Shown one piece after another: positions 8,146 to 15,607 of a stretch of 19,656 nt of DNA (its first letter is position 1; each line of letters starts with the position of its first letter). The DNA is from Lachnospiraceae bacterium UBA4380 (lineage in GTDB: Bacteria; Bacillota; Clostridia; Lachnospirales; Lachnospiraceae): contig DGRU01000029.1 in assembly GCA_002390025.1 (NCBI GenBank), forward strand, positions 2,997 through 22,652, given 5' to 3'. The position numbers and the translations under genes are program-made. The notes under the pieces were generated by a model. The model searched no databases and had not been told where the DNA came from. It was given only the letters and a program-made list of their open reading frames with translations.

Positions 8146-8228
8146 CTCATACCTCTTTTATCATGTTCCGTCCACGTCCGTCAGGCAGTTCACCGCATCC
8201 GCCCCCGGATCTCCCGGGCGGCTGATCA

Positions 8229-9926
8229 TTAGCCGGCTTCCGTCCCGGCATCTGTTCCGGTTTCCGCTCCGGGCTGTGCGCCGGTCTCTGCTCCGGTTTC
8301 TGTCCCGGGCTCTGTCTCGGCTCCCGCCTCCGGCTGCGCAGGAACCTCCTGCGCCGGAATCTCCTGCCCTGCGCCCGCATCCTGTGCCTCTGTTCCGTCC
8401 ATATACAGAGTCTCGATACCAAGCGCTTCTACGGCGGAATAATCCGCGATCTGATTGCCGCGCACATCGAGATACTCCAGGGCAGTGTGGCCGCCAAGCG
8501 GAGACAGGTCGCGGATCTCATTGTTCTGCAGCTCCAGGGCCTTGAGCATAGTCAGTCCGGAGAGCGGGCTGATATCCTGAATCAGGTTGTCCGACAGATA
8601 CAGGTACTCCATGGCTGTCAGATTGGCCAGCGGCCCCAGATCCTTCACCCGGTTGCCGCCGATCATCAGAAGAGACAGATCCGGCATCTGCGCCAGCACA
8701 CTGATGTCGCCGATCTCATTGTCCCAGAGATTGAGCTGGTGCATCTTCACAAGCCCGGCCAGGGGAGACAGATCGGAGATCCCGTCGCTGTTGAGGGTGA
8801 GGACCTCCAGGTTCTGCAGACCGGACAGAGTCTTGATGTCCTGCAGACGGTTTCCTCCCAGATGGAGGATGCCCAGGTTCTTCATGTCGGCCAGCGGAGT
8901 GATGTCCGTGATCTGGTTGTTGTCCAGATACAGCTGGGTCATGCCCGTCAGCGTGGCGAGCGGCTTGAGATTCTGGATCTGATTATTGCTCAGATACAGC
9001 CTCTGCAGCGAAGTCATGTTGCGCAGGGGCATGAGGTCGGTGATCTGGTTTTCATCGAGGCACAGGCCTTCCAGCTGCGTCAGCCTGGAGACAGTTGTCA
9101 GGTCGCTGATCCCGTTGCCGGTCAGATCCACACTGACAAGCGAAGGGAACTCCTCCAGCACGGACAGATCCTTCATCCCCGCATTGGAGAAATCAATATA
9201 GGTGATCGCCTCGATATCCTTGTACGTGAGTTCACCCGTGGGAACGCCTGCCGCTGCGCGGACGGCCTCTTCCACCGCCGCATTTTCCCAGGCGGGAACA
9301 GCGGGATCTGTTTTCCCGGGTTTGGGGGATTCCTCCCCGGTCTGCGCCGCGGGAGTCTTCTCTTTCTCTTTTTCCTTCACCGCCTCCTGCTCTTTGGCGG
9401 GAGCATTCCCTCCGCTCAGAGACGGATCCGGCAGGATCTTCGCGATTCTCGGGATCAGGAAAATCAGCAGAACAACCGCCACGCCTGCCAGGATCAGTAC
9501 AGAGAGCATGCCCGATCCTTTTCGGGATCCTTTTTTGCGGGGCCTCTCCTCTTCGTCCTCGTCATCCTCTTCCGCCGGGAAGATCATGACGGCTTCCTCA
9601 AGTTCTTCCGGTTCTTCCGGAATTATGGGTTTTTTCAGTCTGTCCGATTTTTCCGGTCTGTCCGGTCTTTCCGCTTTTTTCTTCTTTTTACGTCTGCGTA
9701 CCGGTTTCTCTTTCTCAAAGCTGTCATCGAGATCCGTCCACTCCTCTTCGACAGCTTCAACCGGATGTTTTCTGTCAGCGCCTCCGTCTTTTTTACGTCC
9801 GGAATAATCGCTCTTTCTGACGCCCAGCATGGGAACGCTGTTATCTCTTCCGCAGTTGGGACAGATACTGATCCCGTCTGTCAGCTCCGTTCCGCAATAC
9901 CCGCAGTACTGAATATCAACCGCCAT
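8229..9926 (-). CDS. Membrane-anchored leucine-rich-repeat protein with N-terminal zinc ribbon
   Basis: A 565-aa protein in five parts. (1) A zinc ribbon at residues 8-25 (CGYC, CPNC). (2) A highly charged cytoplasmic linker with Lys/Arg and Glu/Asp blocks (about 35-138). (3) One transmembrane helix at about 139-159, preceded by KKGSRKGS, which predicts N-terminus in and C-terminus out. (4) After a Lys/Glu/Pro spacer, about twelve consecutive 22-residue leucine-rich repeats (about 240-510) of the internalin-like pattern LxxLxLxxNxIxDLxPLxxLT. (5) A Thr/Glu/Gly/Ala tail (about 515-565) with no sorting signal. The ATG at 9926 has an AGGAGGAGG ribosome-binding site. It is the first gene of a two-gene unit with the kinase. 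LRR domains usually bind proteins, so this could be a surface sensor, scaffold or adhesin; its ligand is unknown. Confidence 0.9.
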   Translation of the reverse strand: MAVDIQYCGYCGTELTDGISICPNCGRDNSVPMLGVRKSDYSGRKKDGGADRKHPVEAVEEEWTDLDDSFEKEKPVRRRKKKKKAERPDRPEKSDRLKKPIIPEEPEELEEAVMIFPAEEDDEDEEERPRKKGSRKGSGMLSVLILAGVAVVLLIFLIPRIAKILPDPSLSGGNAPAKEQEAVKEKEKEKTPAAQTGEESPKPGKTDPAVPAWENAAVEEAVRAAAGVPTGELTYKDIEAITYIDFSNAGMKDLSVLEEFPSLVSVDLTGNGISDLTTVSRLTQLEGLCLDENQITDLMPLRNMTSLQRLYLSNNQIQNLKPLATLTGMTQLYLDNNQITDITPLADMKNLGILHLGGNRLQDIKTLSGLQNLEVLTLNSDGISDLSPLAGLVKMHQLNLWDNEIGDISVLAQMPDLSLLMIGGNRVKDLGPLANLTAMEYLYLSDNLIQDISPLSGLTMLKALELQNNEIRDLSPLGGHTALEYLDVRGNQIADYSAVEALGIETLYMDGTEAQDAGAGQEIPAQEVPAQPEAGAETEPGTETGAETGAQPGAETGTDAGTEAG

Positions 9927-9990
9927 GTTTTCCTCCTCCTGTACAAAGCACCTTTTTTGTTTTTGCCGGCACTACGCCCAGTATCTTTAC

Positions 9991-10019
9991 ATTATAAAGG
10001 CTATGAAAACATATGGCAA
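9991..10019 (-). promoter_or_regulatory. Promoter of the LRR-kinase operon
   Basis: On the minus strand, TTGCCA (10014-10019) is followed after 17 bases by a perfect TATAAT (9991-9996). This is a strong housekeeping-type promoter. It begins 13 bases beyond the terminator at 10033-10067, so the LRR operon appears to be transcribed independently of the element upstream. The leader is about 60 nt. Confidence 0.8.
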
Positions 10020-10030
10020 TTCATAACATG

Positions 10031-10200
10031 AAAAACACCCGGCAGCGGGATAAACTGCCGGGTGTTTCTCAAGGGATGTTACAAGATGCTTAGGGGGGTA
10101 ATATATTAGCAAGTACTTCCGTACTAAGCTAACCAAAAAATAATCCGGAACCCCTTTTGGGGTCCTGCGCACGGATCCCGAGGCTATTGCCGCGGGCATT
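10031..10200 (-). ncRNA. Probable structured small RNA, family not recognised
   Basis: There is no ORF, but the minus strand folds densely and ends in an intrinsic terminator. In RNA order: hairpin 10177-10196 (CCCG-C-GGC, AAUA loop, GCC-U-CGGG); hairpin 10143-10176 (AUCCG closing stem, GGACCCC-AAAA-GGGGUUCC top); hairpin 10106-10132 (UUAGC...GCUAA enclosing AGUAC-GGAA-GUACU, a GNRA tetraloop); terminator 10033-10067. A further long-range helix can pair CUCGGG (10177-10182) with CCCUUGAG (10068-10075). The 5' end is uncertain: weak -10-like hexamers exist (TATACT at 10281-10286), so the transcript may start anywhere from about 10200 to 10275. Alternatives are a leader or attenuator for the LRR gene, or a plus-strand leader for araC. 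It does not match 6S, SRP, tmRNA or RNase P hallmarks known to me. Confidence 0.5.
10033..10067 (-). terminator. Intrinsic terminator upstream of the LRR operon promoter
   Basis: A perfect 13-bp stem (AAACACCCGGCAG with CTGCCGGGTGTTT) surrounds a 9-nt loop. On the minus strand the stem runs into GTGTTTTTC, giving five Ts; on the plus strand only GTGTTTCTC follows. Minus orientation is therefore preferred, although no protein gene lies directly upstream on that strand. Confidence 0.75.
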
Positions 10201-10254
10201 GCGCTGTATAAATAAAACGCTTTACTGCAGTGCGTGTATCTGTCATCTGACGAT

Positions 10255-10267
10255 ATGATAATATCAT
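10255..10267. promoter_or_regulatory. 13-bp palindrome, possible operator
   Basis: ATGATA-A-TATCAT is a perfect palindrome around a central A. It lies in the spacer between the structured RNA and araC, where a regulator of either could bind. The AT-rich composition makes a chance origin possible. Confidence 0.3.
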
Positions 10268-10327
10268 GACGCGGCTCTGTAGTATAGATAATTTTTTGAC
10301 GAAGATTTAGTCTTTTTTGACATTTTT

Positions 10328-10357
10328 AAAAAAACCGCAAGGGGCCGGTCCCCTTGC
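10328..10357 (-). terminator. Intrinsic terminator, minus strand, beyond the araC gene
   Basis: The minus strand reads GCAAGGGG-ACCGG-CCCCTTGC followed by GG and seven Ts: an 8-bp stem, 5-nt loop and strong U-tract. The nearest minus-strand gene upstream is the importer ATPase ending at 11378, so this hairpin may be the real end of the importer transcript after it runs antisense through araC. On the plus strand the hairpin lies in the araC upstream region and is followed after 14 bases by another T-run. Confidence 0.7.
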
Positions 10358-10370
10358 ACCCCTCTTGGAT

Positions 10371-10399
10371 TTGCTTTTTTCCCCTCACTCGGGTAAGAT
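10371..10399 (+). promoter_or_regulatory. Weak candidate promoter for the AraC-family gene
   Basis: TTGCTT (10371-10376), a 17-base spacer and TAAGAT (10394-10399) have correct spacing but match consensus at only three and four of six positions. A weak promoter would suit a regulator gene. The leader would be about 35 nt. Confidence 0.35.
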
Positions 10400-10441
10400 G
10401 AAGGCAGACAGCAGCCCAGGAGAAACAGGAGGGAAAGGTCT

Positions 10442-11290
10442 ATGCCCGGCAGCAATATCTACATTCCAAAATATGACCTGATCAACCAGAACATCACCAT
10501 CGATTTCCGGACAAATGAGTCCTACGTCCCCGCCCACTGGCACTCCGCCCTGGAGATCACCTATCTGATCGACGGGGAGGCCAATATCACAGTGGAGGGC
10601 ACCCCCCACACCATGGTGGCAGGGGAATTCATCGCCGTCGATGCGGGCAAAATCCACGAATACCGCTGTTCGGGAGATTACAGACAGGTCGTCATCCATA
10701 TCAATTCGGAATACATCTCCTCGTTCATGGAAAACCAGCGCAATTTCCAGATCATCTGCGACCGGACGGAGCTGACGGAAGACCGCGTCAGTATCTATCT
10801 GTCCCTCTGCGACGCGCTGGCGGAACTGGTCGATCACTACACCAATCATCCCTACGGATACCGCATTCAGTGCGAATCCCTGGTCCTGCATATCCTGTAT
10901 GAGCTGATCTCCCATTTTTCCATTCAGCTCTACAGGAGCGATCTGCCTGAACCGTCCAAGGATCAGCGCCGCATCCGCGATATCGTCTCCTATATCGATG
11001 AAAATTATGACAAGCCGATCTCCCTGGAGGAAATCTCCGACCGCTTCGGCCTGAGCAGTGAATATTTCAGCCGCCTCTTCACCCAGAAGATCGGCATTCC
11101 CTTCAAAAAGCACCTCAACCAGGTCCGTCTCTCCCACATTTATCACGACCTGTGCTCCTCCGACGCCCCGATCATGGAGATCGTGGACCGGCACGGCTTC
11201 ACCAACTACAAGCTCTTCAACCGCATGTTCAAGGAGATCTACGGCGCGACGCCCCGGGAGGTGCGCAGACGTATTTCCATGATGAATTAA
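10442..11290 (+). CDS. AraC-family transcriptional regulator with cupin sensor domain
   Basis: This 282-aa protein has an N-terminal cupin-like sensing domain (about 20-110), including HWHSALEITYLIDG (H32, H34, E38) and the GEFIAVDAGKIHEYR turn, followed by a helical linker. The C-terminal AraC DNA-binding domain (about 180-280) holds two helix-turn-helix motifs: ISLEEISDRFGLSSEYFSRLF and MEIVDRHGFTNYKLFNRMF, ending GATPREVRRR. The ATG at 10442 has an AGGAGGGAAAGG ribosome-binding site. Such regulators often sense sugars or other small molecules and act on a neighbouring transporter. Here it converges on the peptide-type importer, 87 bases away, which makes the importer a reasonable but unproven target. 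It is the only plus-strand gene between the LRR operon and 18114. Confidence 0.93.
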   Translation: MPGSNIYIPKYDLINQNITIDFRTNESYVPAHWHSALEITYLIDGEANITVEGTPHTMVAGEFIAVDAGKIHEYRCSGDYRQVVIHINSEYISSFMENQRNFQIICDRTELTEDRVSIYLSLCDALAELVDHYTNHPYGYRIQCESLVLHILYELISHFSIQLYRSDLPEPSKDQRRIRDIVSYIDENYDKPISLEEISDRFGLSSEYFSRLFTQKIGIPFKKHLNQVRLSHIYHDLCSSDAPIMEIVDRHGFTNYKLFNRMFKEIYGATPREVRRRISMMN

Positions 11291-11377
11291 GAGAATTAAA
11301 AAAGAGTCAGGAAGCAGAATACGCAGGCGGAAAGCAGAGTCAGAGAGCAGAATCGGCAGGAAATGTCCCGGAATGTA

Positions 11378-12364
11378 TCAGCTGACCGGATTCCAGCAGC
11401 GGACCAGGTGCTCCCGGCCTTTCTGCCCTCCGCTTTCCCTGGAAAGCACATCGGTCAGGTCGGGCCGTTTTCTGCACTGCTCCGTTGCAAAAGGACATCT
11501 GTGATAGAAATCACAGCCGTCTTCCACAGACTCCCTGCGGGTCTCCTCATATCCGTACCGGCTCAGGATGTCCCCCTCTTCGATCTCGGGGATGGCGGAC
11601 AGAAGGGTCCTGGTGTAGGGATGCATGGGGGAGTTATAGAGGCTCTCCGCGTCTCCCATCTCCACGATGCTGCCGCGGTACATGACCGCTATGCGGTCGC
11701 ACAGATAGTAGACCACGTTCAGATTGTGGGAGATGAAGAGCATGGCAAAATCCTTGCGGTCATGGATCTCCTGAAAGAGATTGAGGATCTGCGCTCCCAC
11801 GGAAACATCCAGGGCGCTCGTCGCCTCGTCCGCAATGACCAGCTCCGGATCGATCATGAGCGCTGCGCCGATACAGACACGCTGACGCTGTCCGCCGGAG
11901 AGATCCCTCGGAAGGCGGTCGGCGTAGGATCCGTCCAGCCCGACCAGCTCCAGCATCTCGACGGCCTTTTCCCGGCGGGACTGAGGCGTGCCGATCCCGT
12001 GCGCCAGAAGCGGCTCTTCCAGGGTCGCAGCGATCGTCCGTCTGGGATTCAGGGAACTGAGCGGGTCCTGAAAAACCGCCTGCACACAGCGGGTGAATTC
12101 GTTCCGGTTTTTGCGGGAGTATTCCATTCCGTTGACCCGGATCTGCCCCTCAAAGGGGATCAGTCCCAGCACAGCCTTTCCGAGAGTGGACTTTCCGCAA
12201 CCGCTCTCTCCCACCAGTCCGAAAATTTCATCGCGATGGATGGTCAGACTCACGTCATTGAGGACGCGGGTCATTTTTGATTTGGAAAAAAAGCCTGCGC
12301 CGCTGTCGCGGTAGCGGTTGGTCACATGTGATATTTCCAGGATCTCTTCGCATTTATTGTTCAT
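11378..12364 (-). CDS. oppF: Oligopeptide/dipeptide ABC importer ATPase, OppF/DppF type
   Basis: A 328-aa ATPase has Walker A GESGCGKST, Q-loop VFQDPLSSLNPR, signature LSGGQRQRV, Walker B LVIADEATSALD and H-loop ISHN. The C-terminal extension is typical of peptide importer ATPases (HPYTRTLLSAIPE, then a cysteine cluster CDFYHRCPFATEQC and a later RCW). Similar clusters bind an iron-sulfur centre in some OppD/DppD proteins. I prefer the ATG at 12364, with GAGG 12 bases upstream that overlaps the stop codon of the preceding ATPase gene. A TTG four codons earlier is possible but lacks a spaced ribosome-binding site. It is the last gene of the importer operon. No hairpin terminator is visible in the 87 bases before the convergent araC gene. 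The transported peptide or other ligand is unknown. Confidence 0.92.
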   Translation of the reverse strand: MNNKCEEILEISHVTNRYRDSGAGFFSKSKMTRVLNDVSLTIHRDEIFGLVGESGCGKSTLGKAVLGLIPFEGQIRVNGMEYSRKNRNEFTRCVQAVFQDPLSSLNPRRTIAATLEEPLLAHGIGTPQSRREKAVEMLELVGLDGSYADRLPRDLSGGQRQRVCIGAALMIDPELVIADEATSALDVSVGAQILNLFQEIHDRKDFAMLFISHNLNVVYYLCDRIAVMYRGSIVEMGDAESLYNSPMHPYTRTLLSAIPEIEEGDILSRYGYEETRRESVEDGCDFYHRCPFATEQCRKRPDLTDVLSRESGGQKGREHLVRCWNPVS

Positions 12365-12378
12365 TGATCTGTTCAACC

Positions 12379-13377
12379 TCAGGTTTTCGACGGTTTACCC
12401 GACTTTTTGCTGGTCTTGTCGATGTGGCACCAGAGAATGTGGTCATCGGAAATGGTCTTCCGGCCAGGATACTCGGTAAAGCAGCGCTTATCCGCCTTGT
12501 CGCAGCGCGACGCGAAGGGACAGGGCGGCTTTTCCTCCGTGACCGGAGGTACCCGGCCCGGTATGCTGGCCAGGGGCGCCCCCTTCATACGGCGGGTAGG
12601 GATCGAGGCAATCAGTCCCCTGGTATAGGGATGAATGGGGTTGCGCAGGATGTCCTCTGTGCGCCCCTGCTCCACGATCTTGCCGGCATACATCACCAGC
12701 ACGCGGCTGCAGATCTTGTTGATGACTCCCAGATCGTGGGAGATCAGCAGGACTGCCGTGCCTGTCTGCTGATTGATCCTCTGCAGAAGCTCCAGCACAT
12801 GGGCCTGGGTCGTGACATCGAGGGCTGTCGTGGGCTCATCCGCAATGAGAAGCTTGGGGGAAGCGATGATCCCCATCGCGATCATGACACGCTGCCGCAT
12901 GCCGCCCGAAAGCTCGTGGGGATACATGCGCATGGTCTTTGCCGGATCCGGCAGGCCCGCCATCTCCAGCGCCTCCAGGGTCCGCTTCTCGATCTCCGCA
13001 TGGGAATAACTGCCGTGCAGCTGCAGGACCTCTCCTACCTGCCGTCCGATGCGGTGGAGGGGATTGAGGCTGGTCATGGGCTCCTGGAAGATCATGGTCA
13101 TATCCTTGCCGTTGATCTGCCTGCGCTCCGCCGGGGTGACCTTTCTCAGGTCCCGGCCGTCAAACATCATACTGCCTTCCGTCACCTTGATATGATTTTT
13201 GAGCAGATCCTGGAGCGCCAGAGCCGTCATGCTCTTGCCGCAGCCGGACTCTCCGACGATTCCCACGATCTCTCCTTTTCCGACGGTGAAGCTGATGCGG
13301 TTGACCACCTTATATTCTTCGCCGTTTTCATACAGCGTCACGGTCATGTGCTTCACTTCCAGAATATTCTCACCCAT
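12379..13377 (-). CDS. oppD: Oligopeptide/dipeptide ABC importer ATPase, OppD/DppD type
   Basis: A 332-aa ATPase has Walker A GESGCGKSM, Q-loop IFQEPMTSLNP, signature LSGGMRQRV (the GGMRQR form typical of OppD/DppD), Walker B LLIADEPTTALD and H-loop ISHD. The C-terminal region has HPYTRGLIASIP and the cysteine pattern CPFASRCDKADKRCF...LWC, a likely iron-sulfur binding element by comparison with related proteins. The ATG at 13377 follows AAGGA by eight bases. It pairs with the OppF-type ATPase, whose gene starts 14 bases downstream, to form the asymmetric ATPase dimer that powers uptake. The 179-base gap before it carries the 35-bp tandem repeat. Confidence 0.93.
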   Translation of the reverse strand: MGENILEVKHMTVTLYENGEEYKVVNRISFTVGKGEIVGIVGESGCGKSMTALALQDLLKNHIKVTEGSMMFDGRDLRKVTPAERRQINGKDMTMIFQEPMTSLNPLHRIGRQVGEVLQLHGSYSHAEIEKRTLEALEMAGLPDPAKTMRMYPHELSGGMRQRVMIAMGIIASPKLLIADEPTTALDVTTQAHVLELLQRINQQTGTAVLLISHDLGVINKICSRVLVMYAGKIVEQGRTEDILRNPIHPYTRGLIASIPTRRMKGAPLASIPGRVPPVTEEKPPCPFASRCDKADKRCFTEYPGRKTISDDHILWCHIDKTSKKSGKPSKT

Positions 13378-13478
13378 CTGCCGATTCCTTTACTCTCTGA
13401 TACTCTCCGTATAGCCGTGAAAACATTTCCTGCGCACCCCTTACCGGTTCCGGTCCGGATGCAGCCCGCGGACCCCTA

Positions 13479-13548
13479 ATCTGTCCCGTCAGGGATACTG
13501 CCTGCGGATCCCTATCTGTCCCGGCAGTGATACTGCCTGCGGATCCCT
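13479..13548. repeat. 35-bp tandem repeat between the permease and ATPase genes
   Basis: Two adjacent copies (13479-13513 and 13514-13548) differ at two positions. The unit starts ATCTGTCCCG and ends CTGCCTGCGGATCCCT. A degenerate third copy (GCAGCCCGCGGACCCCT) precedes them at about 13461-13477. The first copy can fold AGGGAT with ATCCCT. The array sits within the importer transcript, just after the OppC-type stop codon, and could act as an mRNA processing or stability element. Confidence 0.8.
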
Positions 13549-13556
13549 TACCGCTC

Positions 13557-14480
13557 TCAGCTCAGATATTTCTTGCGGATGCCTTCGCCGATGCAGTTGA
13601 GGCCGACGATTGTTACAACGATCATCAGACCGGGGGCCAGAGCCGCCCAGGGCGTCGAGAAGATAATGTCCTGCGCCTCTTTGAGCATACGTCCCCAGCT
13701 GGGGATGGGGGGCTGGATGCCCAGACCCAGATAACTCATGCTGGACTCCGCCAGGATCGCGTTGGAGAGACCGATGACAACGGAGGAGAGCAGAAGGGGG
13801 TAAATATTGGGAAGGATGTGCACGAACAGGATGCGCACATCCGAATCGCCGAAGACCTTGTTGCTCAGGACAAAATCAGCGTTTTTGTACTGCAGCGTGC
13901 CGGTCCGCACGATTCGCGTGAAGCTCGGTATGAACATGATCACCAGAGCCGGAATGATGGTCAGCTTTCCGTAATTGAGGATACTGACCATGACCAGGGC
14001 GATCAGGATACTGGGGAAGGAATTAATAGCATCTATGACGCGCATGACGATCTCATCCAGCATGCCGCCGGCATAGCCGCACACAAGTCCCAGCACGATA
14101 CTGATCACCGTAGCCAGAAAGACGGTGGAGACGGATACCAGAAGCGTAAAGCGCGCGCCGACCATGGCCCGGCTGAAGACATCGCGTCCGAAATTGTCCG
14201 TGCCGAAAAAGTGTGTCAGGGAAGGCGCCTGCGACCGGATCGATGTGTTCATCTCATAAACATCGTAGGGAGTATAGAAAATACTCAAAATGCCGAGCGC
14301 CACAATGATCCCCACAACGACAAAGCCGATCCTCAGCTCCGCGTCGCCGGTCACCCAGCTGCTCTCGGCTGCATTTTTTGATTTCTGTCCCTTTTTCTCT
14401 CTCCGGGCTTTTTCCGCGGCGTTCTCCACCTTCTTGCGCTTCAGTTCTCCGGATACACCGCTGTTCACTGCATTGACCAT
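13557..14480 (-). CDS. oppC: Peptide-type ABC importer permease, OppC/DppC type
   Basis: A 307-aa inner-membrane permease. A charged N-terminal tail (KRKKVENAAEKARREKKGQK) precedes the first helix (about residues 54-70). The OppC-type segment SLTHFFGTDNFGRDVFSRAMVGARFTL follows, then about five more helices. The ATPase-contact loop is ADFVLSNKVFGDSDVRILFVHILPN, and SYLGLGIQPPIPSWGRML is typical of the family. It ends GEGIRKKYLS, without the longer tail of many homologues. The ATG at 14480 has a GAGGG site six bases upstream; an in-frame GTG at 14513 would add 11 residues but has a poor site. It partners the OppB-type permease, whose gene ends 54 bases upstream. Confidence 0.93.
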   Translation of the reverse strand: MVNAVNSGVSGELKRKKVENAAEKARREKKGQKSKNAAESSWVTGDAELRIGFVVVGIIVALGILSIFYTPYDVYEMNTSIRSQAPSLTHFFGTDNFGRDVFSRAMVGARFTLLVSVSTVFLATVISIVLGLVCGYAGGMLDEIVMRVIDAINSFPSILIALVMVSILNYGKLTIIPALVIMFIPSFTRIVRTGTLQYKNADFVLSNKVFGDSDVRILFVHILPNIYPLLLSSVVIGLSNAILAESSMSYLGLGIQPPIPSWGRMLKEAQDIIFSTPWAALAPGLMIVVTIVGLNCIGEGIRKKYLS

Positions 14481-14534
14481 AATAACCCTCTGCTCTTGAA
14501 AAGAATATGTCACTCACCAAAAAGCCGTTTCAGC

Positions 14535-15479
14535 TTACCGCGAGATCCTGATGCGGGGATCCAGGATCTGGATCAGGATATCCACGATGAAGTTGACGAC
14601 CAGGATCAGGATCGCGATATACATGACCAGGGTCTGCACCGTGGGATAATCCCTGGAAGTGACTGACGCGATCAGAAGACGGCCGATCCCGGGAATTCCG
14701 AAGACCTGCTCGATCACGATGGATCCGGAGAAGATTCCGCTGACGATCATGCCGATCAGGGGAACGACGGAGATAATGGCATTTTTGAGCACATGCACAT
14801 ACATGATGCGGAATTTTGTGCTGCCCTTGCTGCGCGCGGTGCGCACATAATCGGAACGCACCTCTTCGATGACTGCCGTCCTGATATATTTGGAGAGCAC
14901 GCAGGTCTGGGGGATGGCGATCGCGATCGCCGGGAAGATCATGAACCGGAAAAATTTGGCCGGGTTTCTGGCCAGGGTCACAAACCGTCCCGGTGTAAAC
15001 CAGTGGAGAACCAGTCCGAACGCCCAGATCAGCAGGATACTCAGGAAAAATCCCGGTATGGAGATGCCGAGGATATTAATGATATTGAGGAGCTGCTCCG
15101 AGATCGCATGCTTGCGCCCTGCCGTAAAGACACCCAGCGGAATACCGATCAGGATGACCAGGGCAAGGGACATTGCACCCAGGATCAGTGTCACTGACAG
15201 TTTTCCCTTCAGGAGTATGGCCACGGGTTTTCTGTACATGATGGATTTGCCGAAATCACCGTGCACAGCTCCAGTGACCCAGTCCGCATATTGCTCGACC
15301 AGCGGGCGGTTCAGCCCGAGTTCTTCGCGCAGGTCCTCCAGCTGCTCCTGGGACGCACTGGTTCCCAGCATCATAGCCGCAGGATCACCCGGCACAATAT
15401 GAAAGAGCCAGAATGTCACGATTGAAATGACAAAAAGCGTCAACAGCATGATTGCGAATTTTTTGACGAAATACCGCAT
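14535..15479 (-). CDS. oppB: Peptide-type ABC importer permease, OppB/DppB type
   Basis: A 314-aa permease begins MRYFVKKFAIMLLTLFVISIVTFWLF, the first helix typical of OppB/DppB. PGDPAAMML and GLNRPLVEQYADWV follow, then GDFGKSI, in the conserved periplasmic-side N-terminal region. The ATPase-contact loop is YVRTARSKGSTKFRIMYVHVLKNA and the C-terminus is DILIQILDPRIRIS. About six membrane helices are present. The ATG at 15479 has an AGGAGATAACC ribosome-binding site. It is separated from the binding-protein gene by 128 bases that hold a strong stem-loop, an arrangement that usually lets the binding protein accumulate above the membrane components. Confidence 0.94.
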   Translation of the reverse strand: MRYFVKKFAIMLLTLFVISIVTFWLFHIVPGDPAAMMLGTSASQEQLEDLREELGLNRPLVEQYADWVTGAVHGDFGKSIMYRKPVAILLKGKLSVTLILGAMSLALVILIGIPLGVFTAGRKHAISEQLLNIINILGISIPGFFLSILLIWAFGLVLHWFTPGRFVTLARNPAKFFRFMIFPAIAIAIPQTCVLSKYIRTAVIEEVRSDYVRTARSKGSTKFRIMYVHVLKNAIISVVPLIGMIVSGIFSGSIVIEQVFGIPGIGRLLIASVTSRDYPTVQTLVMYIAILILVVNFIVDILIQILDPRIRISR

Positions 15480-15512
15480 GGTTATCTCCTGTAATCAACT
15501 CCTCAGGAACAG

Positions 15513-15561
15513 CTGTAAGCTGTCGGCTCATTCAGGAGTGAACAAGCCAGGCAGCTTACAG
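15513..15561. promoter_or_regulatory. Rod-shaped stem-loop between binding-protein and permease genes
   Basis: A 10-bp perfect stem (CTGTAAGCTG with CAGCTTACAG) encloses two further 4-bp stems (GGCT/AGCC, TTCA/TGAA) capped by GGAG. In the importer mRNA it follows the binding-protein stop codon and no U-run follows, so it probably protects the upstream message or dampens downstream expression. On the plus strand it is followed by six Ts, a terminator-like arrangement, yet no plus-strand gene lies nearby. Confidence 0.7.
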
Positions 15562-15607
15562 TTTTTTCACCGCCGCCCGTCACAAGCCGGACGACAGCCT
15601 CTTTTTT

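Noticed and set aside
8199..8221. 6-bp GC hairpin between the LRR and kinase genes as a terminator
   Set aside because: It has an 11-nt loop and no T-run; at most a minor processing signal.
10143..10176. tRNA-like or 6S-like reading of the structured spacer
   Set aside because: No acceptor stem, T-loop consensus or long bulged duplex could be drawn from the sequence.
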